64,000 nt of DNA from Ruegeria atlantica. Lineage in GTDB: Bacteria; Pseudomonadota; Alphaproteobacteria; Rhodobacterales; Rhodobacteraceae. The notes beneath the pieces were generated by a model. The model did no database searches, was not told where the DNA came from, and saw only the letters and a list, made by a program, of their open reading frames with translations. The stretch covers positions 124,001-188,000 of the forward strand of contig NZ_WQFE01000005.1 in the NCBI RefSeq assembly GCF_013033965.1, in the 5' to 3' direction. Of this stretch, positions 34,039 through 42,517 are shown piece by piece (the stretch's first letter is position 1; every line of letters starts with the position of its first letter). The translations under genes were made by a program, and so were the position numbers.

Positions 34039-35304
34039 TCACAGGCCAAAGCTGCCATACGGTATGAACCGCACCGGATCGCCCGGTTTGATATGACAGG
34101 CACCATCCTGAATTTCGACCAACCCCTCGGCCCAACTAAGGCCGCTGATACGACCCGATCCTTCTGACGCAAAAACCTCGACCCGCCCATCGCGGACACG
34201 GGCGCGCAGATACTCGCGCCGCCCCGGTTTTTTGCGTTTTTCGAAATTGGCAGGCAGCTCAAAGCCCTGCGGCTCTGACCAGCCTGCGCCCGCCATCAGA
34301 CCAAGCGCAGGGCATGCAAAGATCAATGTACAGACCTTGGCGGCAACAGGATTCCCCGGCAGGCCAAACACGGGCGTTGCATTCCACAATCCCAGGGCCA
34401 ACGGGCGGCCCGGTTTCAGCGCGATGCGCCACTGTTGCAGCGCTCCGGCCTCTTGCAACAGGGCCGAGACGTGATCCTCATCCCCCGCGGACGCGCCACC
34501 GCTGGTCAGAATGACGTCCGCCTGTTCTGCCGCCTTGTCCAACCTGTCGCGCAAATCTTCCCTGTCGTCAGACACGCGCCCCATGTCGACTGGCTGAAAC
34601 CCCAGCCTTTCAATGATCGACAACAGCATCGGACGGTTGGCGTCGAATATCTGGCCGGGTCCGGCGGGGTTCCCGGGTTCGACCAGTTCGTCGCCAGTCG
34701 ACAGCACCGCAACGCGCAGCGTTTTACGCACAGAAACCCCGGCAATCCCGGTCGCTGATAGAAGCGCCACATCAGCAGGGGTCAGCCTGCGCCCCGCAGG
34801 CAGGACCATGTCGCCTTCGGCCACATCCTCGCCAGCCTTTCGGGTGTTTGCGCCCAGTTTCAATGGGCCATGAAAGGCGATGTGACCGTCCTGAACGGTC
34901 ACATCTTCCTCTAGTATCACTGTGTCCACGCCGTCGGGCAGCGCCGCACCAGTCAGCACGCGCAGCGCTTTGCCATGTGCCACCACGCCATCAAACGGAA
35001 TACCCGCCGCCGCGCGCCCATCCTGCAGTGGCATCACCTGAGGACCTTCTGGTGCAGCCCCGGAAAACCCATAGCCGTCCACGGCCGTATTTGGCTGCGG
35101 CGGGTTTGAACGTTTCGCAATGACGTCTTCTGCCAGTATCCGTCCTGCAACCCGGCTGATCGGAACGGTTTCGGTCGAGGTGACAACCGTCAGTCGATCC
35201 CTCAACAGGGCCAGCGCGTCGTCCACAGGTGTCCAGTTGACTCCCGCCGGCAAAGCAAAACAATCGTTTCGCAGCGGCGGAGGAGTGATGTTCGGCGGCG
35301 TCAT
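34039..35304 (-). CDS. moeA: Molybdopterin molybdotransferase MoeA
   Basis: Inserts molybdate into adenylated molybdopterin. The 421-residue protein has the MoeA layout: N-terminal domains I/II, the MoCF domain motif TSGGASAGDEDHV (about 270) and a C-terminal beta-barrel (about 345-415). It is the last gene of a leftward operon with fdhD, a membrane protein, mobA and mobB, all joined by four-base start/stop overlaps. Its start overlaps the mobB stop (ATGA at 35301-35304). Confidence 0.95.
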   Translation of the reverse strand: MTPPNITPPPLRNDCFALPAGVNWTPVDDALALLRDRLTVVTSTETVPISRVAGRILAEDVIAKRSNPPQPNTAVDGYGFSGAAPEGPQVMPLQDGRAAAGIPFDGVVAHGKALRVLTGAALPDGVDTVILEEDVTVQDGHIAFHGPLKLGANTRKAGEDVAEGDMVLPAGRRLTPADVALLSATGIAGVSVRKTLRVAVLSTGDELVEPGNPAGPGQIFDANRPMLLSIIERLGFQPVDMGRVSDDREDLRDRLDKAAEQADVILTSGGASAGDEDHVSALLQEAGALQQWRIALKPGRPLALGLWNATPVFGLPGNPVAAKVCTLIFACPALGLMAGAGWSEPQGFELPANFEKRKKPGRREYLRARVRDGRVEVFASEGSGRISGLSWAEGLVEIQDGACHIKPGDPVRFIPYGSFGL

Positions 35305-35792
35305 AATCCGACCTCTTTCAAGATGAAATTCGCGATTGCCGCAGTGTCGTTCAGATCAAACACCGGAACCTCCACCTGCAGCGGTGCATCGCTGGCGACG
35401 GCGCGGATCGTAGTGTTTTCCCCGGCCATCAGCGCGTTCCCGGCTTCTGCCCGAAACGCCTCGATCTTGGGATGGTTTTCCCGTTTGAATCCTTCGATCA
35501 ACACAAGATCGACCGGGAGAAGCCGCGCCAGAAGATCTGCCAGAGGTGGTTCGGGTGCCTCGCGCAATTCCTGCATCACCGCAATGCGCCTACCCGATGC
35601 CAGCAGCACCTCGGATGCACCGGCGTCTCGATGGCGGAAACTGTCGGTCCCGGGCTGGTCGACATCGACCGCGTGATGGGCATGTTTGACCGTGGAAACC
35701 GTGAAACCGCGCCTGGTGATCTCGGCCACCAAACGCTCCATCAAGCCGGTCTTTCCCGCGTTTTTCCGGCCGGTGACTCCATAAACCCTCAT
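35301..35792 (-). CDS. mobB: Molybdopterin-guanine dinucleotide biosynthesis adaptor MobB
   Basis: A 163-residue P-loop GTP-binding protein that assists MobA. The N-terminal Walker A is GRKNAGKTGL and further conserved segments are VKHAHHAVDVDQPGTDS and LVLIEGFKRE. It is full length. It overlaps mobA by four bases at the start and moeA by four at the end. Confidence 0.93.
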   Translation of the reverse strand: MRVYGVTGRKNAGKTGLMERLVAEITRRGFTVSTVKHAHHAVDVDQPGTDSFRHRDAGASEVLLASGRRIAVMQELREAPEPPLADLLARLLPVDLVLIEGFKRENHPKIEAFRAEAGNALMAGENTTIRAVASDAPLQVEVPVFDLNDTAAIANFILKEVGL

Positions 35793-36433
35793 GCCTGTTC
35801 CAACAGCTTTTGCGCCCGTGCCAAATCGTCGGGCGTGTTAACATTGAAGAAGGGATCAAATGGTTTCGCCGGGAACAGCGCTTCACGCCCGCCATGCTTG
35901 TCCGTCCACAGCACGACTTTGCGCAGCCCGTCGTTCAGGGCATCCCGCAGGTCATCTCGCAGCGCGACAGGCCAGAGGCCAAAAGTGGGGTGCCTGTTGA
36001 CCCGCTTGCCGCCACCGGATTTCAATGCCTCATCCCCGGTGCGCGGCGTCGTGGCCAGAACCAGAGGGTGGGTTTGCCCTTGGGCGGCTTCGGACAGCTG
36101 CGCCACCAGATCGCGCGGGAAAAACGGCGTATCGGCGGCGGCTGTTACAATGCTATCGGCCCCTTGCGAGGCCGCCCAATCGAGCCCGGCCAGAACTCCG
36201 GCCAGAGGACCCGCAAAACCGTCTATCGTATCCGGCAAGACGGACAGATTCAGGTCGGCGAACCGCTGGGGATCGCCATTCGCATTCAGCGCAAGTCCGT
36301 CAACCTGGGGAGATAGCCGGTCGATGACATGAGAAAGCAGGCTCTGCCCGCCGAGCGTCAGCAAGCCCTTGTCTCCGCCGCCCATTCGGGTGGCAAGGCC
36401 GCCTGCGAGGATGATGCCAAGGGGGAGGGTCAT
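35789..36433 (-). CDS. mobA: Molybdenum cofactor guanylyltransferase MobA
   Basis: Transfers GMP from GTP to molybdopterin, making the bis-MGD cofactor of DMSO-reductase-family enzymes such as formate dehydrogenase. The 214-residue protein has the nucleotidyltransferase motif LAGGLATRMGGGDKGLL (about 9-25) and the downstream NANGDP and PDTIDGFAGPLAGVLAG segments. It is coupled to the membrane protein gene upstream (ATGA overlap) and mobB downstream. The fdhD neighbour supports formate dehydrogenase as a client. Confidence 0.95.
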   Translation of the reverse strand: MTLPLGIILAGGLATRMGGGDKGLLTLGGQSLLSHVIDRLSPQVDGLALNANGDPQRFADLNLSVLPDTIDGFAGPLAGVLAGLDWAASQGADSIVTAAADTPFFPRDLVAQLSEAAQGQTHPLVLATTPRTGDEALKSGGGKRVNRHPTFGLWPVALRDDLRDALNDGLRKVVLWTDKHGGREALFPAKPFDPFFNVNTPDDLARAQKLLEQA

Positions 36434-36789
36434 TTAATCTCCTCCGTTATTTCATAGGGGCGAGCCGTAACAAAATTCAGAACAATAACGCACAAAAAGA
36501 AAGCTAAAGCCACAAAGCCCATGAAGAAAAACACATAAATCAAAAAGAAGGCAATGAGACAGGCAAAGGCGCGCCTACAACGGTTTAACTGCGCTGAGAA
36601 ATCTGCCGAACCGTTCATGCAACCGGCGAACAAGAGATTGCGCGATGCGCCGCGATTGATGCCTTCGAGATTGTGCCTGACTAAAAGCGGTCGCCACAGC
36701 TGCTTGGCAAAAAACAAGCCTGACATTCCAATGACAATCAATGGAATCAGGAGCAATAAAATAAAGAAGAGGACATCAAAAAACGTCAT
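36430..36789 (-). CDS. AT-rich membrane protein inside the molybdenum cofactor operon
   Basis: A 119-residue protein with two strongly hydrophobic regions (about 5-27 and 75-108, rich in Phe and Leu) and a basic middle loop containing two cysteines. No family is recognised. Its DNA is clearly AT-richer than fdhD and mobA on either side, yet both of its ends overlap them by four bases (ATGA), so it is locked into their translation. It may be a recent insertion, or a membrane gene whose composition reflects Phe/Leu codons. Confidence 0.7.
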   Translation of the reverse strand: MTFFDVLFFILLLLIPLIVIGMSGLFFAKQLWRPLLVRHNLEGINRGASRNLLFAGCMNGSADFSAQLNRCRRAFACLIAFFLIYVFFFMGFVALAFFLCVIVLNFVTARPYEITEEIK

Positions 36790-37724
36790 CCCGCGCTCTT
36801 CCTGCGATGTTTCTTGTCTTCAACCGCCACGGTCGCCGGGTCCACGTCGCGCACCAAGCGATCCTCGCCCGACAGGCACACAAAACGCTGGCCGCGCATG
36901 CGGCCGATCAGAGTTAGGCCGACCTCGCGGGCGATCTCAACCCCCCAAGCGGTGAATCCGGAGCGGGAGGCCAGCACCGGGATTCCCATCATCGCCGTCT
37001 TGATCACCATCTCGGAGGTCAAACGACCGGTGGTGTAGAGGATCTTGTCCTCTGCCCCCTCACCCTCGGACAGCATCCAACCCGCGATCTTGTCGACCGC
37101 GTTGTGGCGACCGACGTCCTCCATGTAGACCATCGGACGGTTCTTGCAGCATAGAATCGTGCCGTGAATCGCCCCGGCCTCAAGATACAGCGACGGGGTG
37201 CGGTTGATCTTGGCGGCCAGATCATACAGCCACGAGGTGCGAACCTGAACCTGCGGCAGGCGCACGTCTTCCAGCCCTTCCATCATGTCACCGAACACGG
37301 TGCCCACAGCGCAGCCGCTGGTACGGGTCTTTTTCTTCAGCTTGTCCTCATACGAGGTTTCACGCGCGGTGCGCACGATCACGGTTTCCAGATCGTCATC
37401 GTAGTCGACGCGCGTTATCTCGTCATCGGCCAGCAGCATCCCCTGATTGCGCAGAAAACCCAGCGCCAGATACTCGGGGTAATCGCCGATGGTCATAGCG
37501 GTCACGATTTCCTGTGAGTTCAGGAAAATTGTCAACGGGCGTTCCTCGACCACCGAAATCTGGCTGACCTCGCCATTCTGATCCACGCCCTCAACCGCTC
37601 GCGTCAACCTCTCCGCGCCGGGATCAGGGGCGATGATATAGCCTGACAGTTTCTGTTCGGTGGCCAATTGCAACCCCTTCCCAAGACCGCTACTGCTGCG
37701 GGGATCACCATAGGATTTAGCCAT
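36786..37724 (-). CDS. fdhD: Formate dehydrogenase accessory sulfurtransferase FdhD
   Basis: Transfers sulfur from IscS to the molybdenum cofactor of formate dehydrogenase. The protein has the FdhD core with the redox cysteine pattern in TRTSGCAVGT, the GRHNAVDKIAGW motif, TTGRLTSEMV and SRSGFTAWGVEIA. The start is uncertain. An ATG at 37724 gives 312 residues but lacks a ribosome binding site and overlaps the azlC start codon. A TTG at 37667 has AAGGGG six bases upstream and gives 293 residues. It heads the leftward cofactor operon. Confidence 0.92.
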   Translation of the reverse strand: MAKSYGDPRSSSGLGKGLQLATEQKLSGYIIAPDPGAERLTRAVEGVDQNGEVSQISVVEERPLTIFLNSQEIVTAMTIGDYPEYLALGFLRNQGMLLADDEITRVDYDDDLETVIVRTARETSYEDKLKKKTRTSGCAVGTVFGDMMEGLEDVRLPQVQVRTSWLYDLAAKINRTPSLYLEAGAIHGTILCCKNRPMVYMEDVGRHNAVDKIAGWMLSEGEGAEDKILYTTGRLTSEMVIKTAMMGIPVLASRSGFTAWGVEIAREVGLTLIGRMRGQRFVCLSGEDRLVRDVDPATVAVEDKKHRRKSAG

Positions 37725-38439
37725 GGCAGACACCACATCCAAGTCATACTTCTGGAAGGGTTTTCGCGACGGGACCCCATTCATCTTTGTGGCGATCCCA
37801 TTTGGCACCCTGTTTGGCGTATTCGCGACCGAGGCCGGGCTGAACATCGTGCAAACGATGGCGTTTACGTCCACCGTTTTTGCGGGTGCCGCTCAGTTCG
37901 CCGCCCTGCAATTGCTGCAGGATCAGACGCCGACAGCCATTATTCTGGTCTCTGCGCTGGCGGTGAATTTGCGGATGGCGATGTATTCGGCATCGCTGAC
38001 CCCCTATCTGGGCGCGGCCCCGCTGTGGCAGCGCGCCTGCGCAGCCTACGTGACTGTCGACCAATCCTATGCCTGCTCAATCGTGCAGTTCGAAAAAGAA
38101 CCGCAGATGACCGTGCCTCAGCGCATGGCCTATTTTGTGGGCTCGGTCACGCCCATCACTCCGCTTTGGATATTGGCGACCTATCTGGGTGCGGTCCTTG
38201 GCACGCGCATTCCCGAAAGTTGGGCGCTGGATTTTGCGCTGCCGATCACGTTTCTGGCCATGATCGGTCCGATGATGCGGACCCTGCCCCATGTGGTCGC
38301 GGCATTGGTCGCCATTGTCGTGTCGTTGCTGACCGTTGGAATCCCATACAATCTGGGCCTGCTGATTGCCGGATGCGCCGGGATGATGGCTGGCGCGCAG
38401 GCGGAATTGTTCGTCGAGCGCAGAAAGGCTGCGGTATGA
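37723..38439 (+). CDS. azlC: AzlC family branched-chain amino acid permease
   Basis: A 238-residue inner-membrane protein with about five to six helices and the AzlC pattern (FRDGTPFIFVAIPFGTLFGV, then FTSTVFAGAAQFAALQLL). With AzlD it forms a two-gene exporter; family members export branched-chain amino acids or analogues. AGGA lies 7 bases before the ATG. Its start codon shares a CCATGG hexamer with the possible ATG of divergent fdhD. It overlaps azlD by four bases. Confidence 0.92.
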   Translation: MADTTSKSYFWKGFRDGTPFIFVAIPFGTLFGVFATEAGLNIVQTMAFTSTVFAGAAQFAALQLLQDQTPTAIILVSALAVNLRMAMYSASLTPYLGAAPLWQRACAAYVTVDQSYACSIVQFEKEPQMTVPQRMAYFVGSVTPITPLWILATYLGAVLGTRIPESWALDFALPITFLAMIGPMMRTLPHVVAALVAIVVSLLTVGIPYNLGLLIAGCAGMMAGAQAELFVERRKAAV

Positions 38440-38768
38440 CCCCGGTCGATCCCGTCACGATCTGGGCCATAGTCATCGGGCTGGCCATCGGCAGTTATGC
38501 CTTGCGCTTTGTCTTTATCGGTCTGGTTGGGGATCGCCCGATGCCACCGTGGTTGTTGCGCCATTTGCGGTATACCGCCGTTGCCATCCTGCCCGCCCTG
38601 ATCGCGCCGCTGGTTGTGTGGCCGACAGCAACCGAGGGCCAGCCAGACATTCCCCGCATGGCGGCCGCATCTGTCGCGCTGACAATTGGACTGATCACCA
38701 AGAACGTGCTGGCAGCCATCTTCAGCGGCGCCGGAACCCTGTACGGGTTGCTGTACCTATTGGGCTGA
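38436..38768 (+). CDS. azlD: AzlD family small transporter subunit
   Basis: A 110-residue membrane protein with four helices, the partner of AzlC. The conserved segment IGSYALRFVFIGL and the proline pair around RPMPPWL are typical. The start ATG at 38436 overlaps the azlC stop (ATGA). The last 12 bases overlap the convergent lipoprotein gene. Confidence 0.9.
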   Translation: MTPVDPVTIWAIVIGLAIGSYALRFVFIGLVGDRPMPPWLLRHLRYTAVAILPALIAPLVVWPTATEGQPDIPRMAAASVALTIGLITKNVLAAIFSGAGTLYGLLYLLG

Positions 38769-39395
38769 GACCGCTTCCAACTGGTTCAATTGCGCATTGT
38801 TGGCAGCCAGACCTTTTTGCAGATCGGCATCATCGTTTTCACGGTATTCGGTGGTCACGACACCCGGAAGCTGACCGAACTGATCCGACAGCTTGACCGG
38901 AAAAAAGGTCACGTCGATCTGTTCGAACCCCGGAACCTGCTTCAACAAAGAGGCGGTGGAATTCGCACAATAGGCGCTTGCGACCGGCCCCGATTGCTTG
39001 GCCAATTGCAAGGCAATCTCGGCCTGTTGCGGGCTCACCTGAATGGTCTGGATACGCGCGTAATGCGTTTCGCGGGCGTGCGAGCTGCGATAGGCACGCT
39101 CAACATTTGGGGTGATGCCGTACAGCACGTCGTCCTTGATCGGAACAACATCCGCGCGGAACGATCCGGCGGGGTCAAAGATCACCCGTTCGCTGCCGCT
39201 GATCATCAACGAGGTATGCGCACCAGAACCGGTACGCGTGTTGATCATCGTATAAAGCGTCAGGGTCGAAGGTCCCGGATCACGATAGGAGCGGGCAACG
39301 ACCTCGGCCTGATCAGCCTGCGGGCGCTGCGAGCCTGTGCAGCCAGCAACAGTTGCTGCCAACAGGCAGGCAATCAAAATCCGGATCACGGTCAA
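38757..39395 (-). CDS. Lipoprotein with possible permuted papain-like fold
   Basis: A 212-residue precursor with a lipoprotein signal (IRILIACLLAATVAGC; Cys19 lipidated). The mature protein shows a His-containing strand motif GAHTSLMISG (H60) followed much later by a Cys helix motif SAYCANSTASLL (C143). His-before-Cys order with an Asn/Ser pair resembles circularly permuted NlpC/P60-like cysteine hydrolases, but this is only pattern inference. It overlaps azlD tail to tail by 12 bases and follows cytochrome oxidase subunit IV by 12 bases. Confidence 0.75.
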   Translation of the reverse strand: MTVIRILIACLLAATVAGCTGSQRPQADQAEVVARSYRDPGPSTLTLYTMINTRTGSGAHTSLMISGSERVIFDPAGSFRADVVPIKDDVLYGITPNVERAYRSSHARETHYARIQTIQVSPQQAEIALQLAKQSGPVASAYCANSTASLLKQVPGFEQIDVTFFPVKLSDQFGQLPGVVTTEYRENDDADLQKGLAANNAQLNQLEAVSAQ

Positions 39396-39407
39396 CCCCG
39401 TTTTGGA

Positions 39408-39542
39408 TTAAGCGGCGAAGACTGCCAGGAACAGGCAAAGGAAGGCGATAGCAACCACGCACCAGGTGGTAGCCTTGATGAAACCATCAAAGGTTTTGGT
39501 TTGAACAGTGATGTCCATTTCGCCGTGCTTGTGTTCAGCCAT
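39408..39542 (-). CDS. aa3-type cytochrome c oxidase subunit IV
   Basis: A 44-residue single-helix protein, too short for most gene-length cut-offs. It starts MAEHKHGEMD, has the conserved TVQTKTFDGFIKATTW segment and one C-terminal transmembrane helix (about 25-43). This matches the small bacterial subunit IV found in Paracoccus and Rhodobacter aa3 oxidases, which is bound to the core complex and dispensable for activity in Paracoccus. The core oxidase genes are not in the window. Confidence 0.88.
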   Translation of the reverse strand: MAEHKHGEMDITVQTKTFDGFIKATTWCVVAIAFLCLFLAVFAA

Positions 39543-39610
39543 GAGTCTCAGAATCCTAATTCGCGTGTTTGAAAGGTTGGATAATCGAAAATCCAGGGCC
39601 TGTCACCACG

Positions 39611-40171
39611 TCATTCGCGCGCAGGGGCCAAAGGTGGAAACACCGAACACGCCGGATACCCAAAACCCCAGCGCCAGGGCAGACCAGAACAAGGGCCACC
39701 ACCGAACCGGACCGCCGCATACATCGCCTCAGCTGTGACGGAATGGGCGGTGCGAATCTGCTCGGCCGTCATATCGTAACGTTTGGCATACTCCTCGGCA
39801 TGATCTGCCCCATGCTGTTTGACGCAGGCACGCAAGGTGTCGTCTGCTGAAAGGCGCGCCTCATAGCTATCTTCGGCCCGCAAAGCCCCGCCCGCATGGT
39901 GATAGGCGCGATCATGGGTCACACAACAATATTCCCACGGGGGGTGCGCCTCATACAGAACCCGAAAGCTGGGGAACGTATTCGCTACAAAGCGCCAGCT
40001 GGCCGACAGACCGCCTGAACAGCCATCGGATTCGAACGGGGTCAACTCTGCGCTGGCGCGCCCTGCCATCAAGGCGCGATGGGCGGGCAATTCGAAACTT
40101 CGCATGACGTCCTGCGCAAAGGCTGGCGTGGCACACAGCGCAAGGATTGCCGCCAGATCAAGGGCTTTCAT
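39611..40171 (-). CDS. Secreted phospholipase A2-like protein
   Basis: A 186-residue exported protein with a Sec signal (about 1-20, LAAILALCATPAFA). The mature part has a Ca-loop-like segment SDGCSGGLS (about 49-57). It also carries the PLA2 active-site pattern CCVTHDRAY (C82, C83, H86, D87), where CCxxHDxxY is diagnostic of secreted phospholipases A2. Further cysteines (C116, C163 region) could form disulfides. Lipase activity is inferred, not shown. The start at 40171 overlaps the glycerophosphodiesterase gene by 14 bases, so the two are translationally coupled. Confidence 0.75.
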   Translation of the reverse strand: MKALDLAAILALCATPAFAQDVMRSFELPAHRALMAGRASAELTPFESDGCSGGLSASWRFVANTFPSFRVLYEAHPPWEYCCVTHDRAYHHAGGALRAEDSYEARLSADDTLRACVKQHGADHAEEYAKRYDMTAEQIRTAHSVTAEAMYAAVRFGGGPCSGLPWRWGFGYPACSVFPPLAPARE

Positions 40172-41996
40172 CGCGCATCGCCTGAGTATCAAGGGACATG
40201 CCGAAGGTTGTTGCCAGCCACAGCAACAACCGCTCAGCCGGACCCATTTCCGCGCGCAAACGCAGCACTTCGTTCGCCATCGCTGGCCGGTCGGTGATCA
40301 GGCCATCTACGCCCATCGACGCCATAGCCGACATTTGCAGCGGATCATTTACAGTCCAGACATAGATATCCTTGCCTGCCGCCTGAACTGAGTTCACCAA
40401 TCCCGGTGTTGCCATCGCCGCATTCACCGCAACGAAATCGCCATCAAGCCCCGACAGATCACCCACGGCCGTTGCGGCCAGAACCCCGGCCCGCCAGTCG
40501 GGGCGGATCGCCTTCATCTTTTGCACTGCGGGGTATTTCAAGGACATCGTGGCAATGTCATCCTGCATGTCCAACTCTTCAACGATGGCGACAACGCGGT
40601 TTTCCAGATCGACGTCGTGACCATAGTATTTGAGCTCGATGATCACTTTTGCCTTGCCTTTGGTGGCCTCCAGAACATCACGCAGTGTCGGCGTGCGTTC
40701 ATCCGCATATTCGGGACCAAACCAACTGCCGATATCAATCTCCGCCACATCCTCCATAGTCGCATCCCAGACCTTGAGGTTCACGCCTGCCAGTTTCATG
40801 AAATCGCTGTCATGGGCGACGATGACAACGTCATCCGCCGTTTCCTGAACGTCTATTTCGACCCAGTCGGCACCATCTTCGATCGCCTTGAGAACCGAAG
40901 CCATCGTGTTTTCGGGCCGTAGCGCCGCAGCACCGCGATGGCCGATGACCTCGGCACGGTCCGGAGATTGTATCCTTTCCAAAAGATGTTGCCCGAACCA
41001 TATCCCAGCCAGAACGGAAACGACCGCCACGCCGACCGCCACAAGCAATGCTGTGCGCAGGTTGCGCGGCTCAGGGCGCGCTGGTTCAGACGTTTGGATA
41101 TCAAAAAACCCGTCGAGCAAGATCGCCAAAGCACCTAGCGCCGTGGCGGCCAGAACCAATCCGGCCAGTGACCAGATCCCGGCAACGCCAAGGCTGTAAA
41201 TCAGGGCCAGTCTCAGGTCGGTAACACCTTGCAGCGGCACCAGTGCGAACAAAAGCCCAGCAACCCAGGCAATCAATGCGGCGATAACAATGCGAACAGC
41301 CAGCCAGATGGCCAGTTCTGTCTTGAGGCGCCCGCGTTTTCCCTCCATCCGACTGGCGCTGATCCCGAATGCATGCCCAGGGTGAACACCTTCGAACAAA
41401 ACCAGATGCAGCGACAAAGCCCAAGCTGACAAGCGCCGGATAAGCACCCAGGCCATCACCAGAACAACTACCCCGATCAAAACCACGGCCACCCAGAATG
41501 AGGGCGGGTGAAAGGTCAGGTAATAGTTGATGTCATATTCCGTCAGCGTCCACCACGCGATTACGGAGGACACGACCGAAAAAGGCAGCACCAACAACAG
41601 AACGCGCATGACGAAGCGCACAGCAAAGCCAAACAAGGATGGAAGTCGTGACAATATCAGCCGGATCGCAGAACTGCCCGACCGCCAGGGGTCGGCTTCT
41701 GCCATCCGCAGTGATCCGGCCATGACCGAGAAGACAAACACCTCAGCCAGCAGAAACAGGCTGAGCACCACAACGGCGGCTATGAACCCGGCCGGTGAAA
41801 GGATGAAAGCAGCGATCGCCTGATCGGTCAGTGCCGTCTGGTTTGACAGCGATACAGCAAGATTTACCGTGATCGCCACGCCGGGCGAAATCAGCGCGAC
41901 CAGTAGCAGGCGAACAACAATGTAAATCGGTACAAAGACACGGCGTCGGGCCCACGCCCCTCTGTAGGCGCTTGTAACAGCAGAGAAAGTGGTCAC
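40158..41996 (-). CDS. Membrane glycerophosphodiester phosphodiesterase
   Basis: A 612-residue two-part protein. The N-terminal half (about 1-345) holds eight or so transmembrane helices of the GDPD membrane-domain type. The C-terminal half is a catalytic TIM-barrel domain with HRGAAALRPENT (catalytic His and Glu), VEIDVQ and VIVAHDSDF. It hydrolyses glycerophosphodiesters to glycerol-3-phosphate and an alcohol, here probably with the active site at the membrane. The GTG at 41996 is chosen because AAGGGAG lies six bases upstream. The downstream phospholipase A2-like gene suggests stepwise phospholipid breakdown. Confidence 0.9.
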   Translation of the reverse strand: MTTFSAVTSAYRGAWARRRVFVPIYIVVRLLLVALISPGVAITVNLAVSLSNQTALTDQAIAAFILSPAGFIAAVVVLSLFLLAEVFVFSVMAGSLRMAEADPWRSGSSAIRLILSRLPSLFGFAVRFVMRVLLLVLPFSVVSSVIAWWTLTEYDINYYLTFHPPSFWVAVVLIGVVVLVMAWVLIRRLSAWALSLHLVLFEGVHPGHAFGISASRMEGKRGRLKTELAIWLAVRIVIAALIAWVAGLLFALVPLQGVTDLRLALIYSLGVAGIWSLAGLVLAATALGALAILLDGFFDIQTSEPARPEPRNLRTALLVAVGVAVVSVLAGIWFGQHLLERIQSPDRAEVIGHRGAAALRPENTMASVLKAIEDGADWVEIDVQETADDVVIVAHDSDFMKLAGVNLKVWDATMEDVAEIDIGSWFGPEYADERTPTLRDVLEATKGKAKVIIELKYYGHDVDLENRVVAIVEELDMQDDIATMSLKYPAVQKMKAIRPDWRAGVLAATAVGDLSGLDGDFVAVNAAMATPGLVNSVQAAGKDIYVWTVNDPLQMSAMASMGVDGLITDRPAMANEVLRLRAEMGPAERLLLWLATTFGMSLDTQAMRDESP

Positions 41997-42060
41997 ACGA
42001 CGCTCCCTTGAATGATGCACTCATTCAAGGCTGCGCAGACGTGAATTGCAAGTCAGGTGA

Positions 42061-42513
42061 TCAGCTTTCTTCCAGATCCTTGGCCAGCCGGAACCCGATG
42101 CGATTGGCGGGTTTATCCTCGACCGATTTGGGCAAAGCCCGCAGCATCACGTTCAACTGGCTGACATGCTGCACCAGCTGAGTGCGCGCGCCGGTCGCAT
42201 CAGATCCGTAAAAGGTGATGATATCGGGGTCGAAATACCCCATCCCTTCGATTCGCATGACACCTGCGTCACCGCCGGTGAACCCCATCGCGACCTCTTG
42301 GTCGCCGGTAAGCGTCTTTTCGAAGTTCTGGATATAGAGGATCAGCCGTTCATAAGCCCATTGCGCCGGGCTTTTCGTCTCGACCGGTTTCTGCAGTTGG
42401 CCGGGTAGGTCTTTTGCCCCTGACTCTGTTTCCGAGTTGGCATGCACTTCGTAGCAGCGCGGCAAGGCTGCGGCTTCGGCGGCCTCGGCCGATGTTTCGA
42501 TCTGATCCTGCAT
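42061..42513 (-). CDS. DUF6173-like conserved protein
   Basis: A 150-residue soluble protein with a low-complexity N-terminus (about 1-45) and a conserved domain containing QWAYERLILYIQNFEK, VAMGFTGGDAGVMRIEGMGY and FDPDIITFYG. This resembles the DUF6173 family of Rhodobacteraceae; function is unknown. The start at 42513 lies 4 bases after the stop of the beta-lactamase-fold gene, so it is the last member of a three-gene leftward unit with the acyl-CoA dehydrogenase. Confidence 0.75.
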   Translation of the reverse strand: MQDQIETSAEAAEAAALPRCYEVHANSETESGAKDLPGQLQKPVETKSPAQWAYERLILYIQNFEKTLTGDQEVAMGFTGGDAGVMRIEGMGYFDPDIITFYGSDATGARTQLVQHVSQLNVMLRALPKSVEDKPANRIGFRLAKDLEES

Positions 42514-42517
42514 GGCT

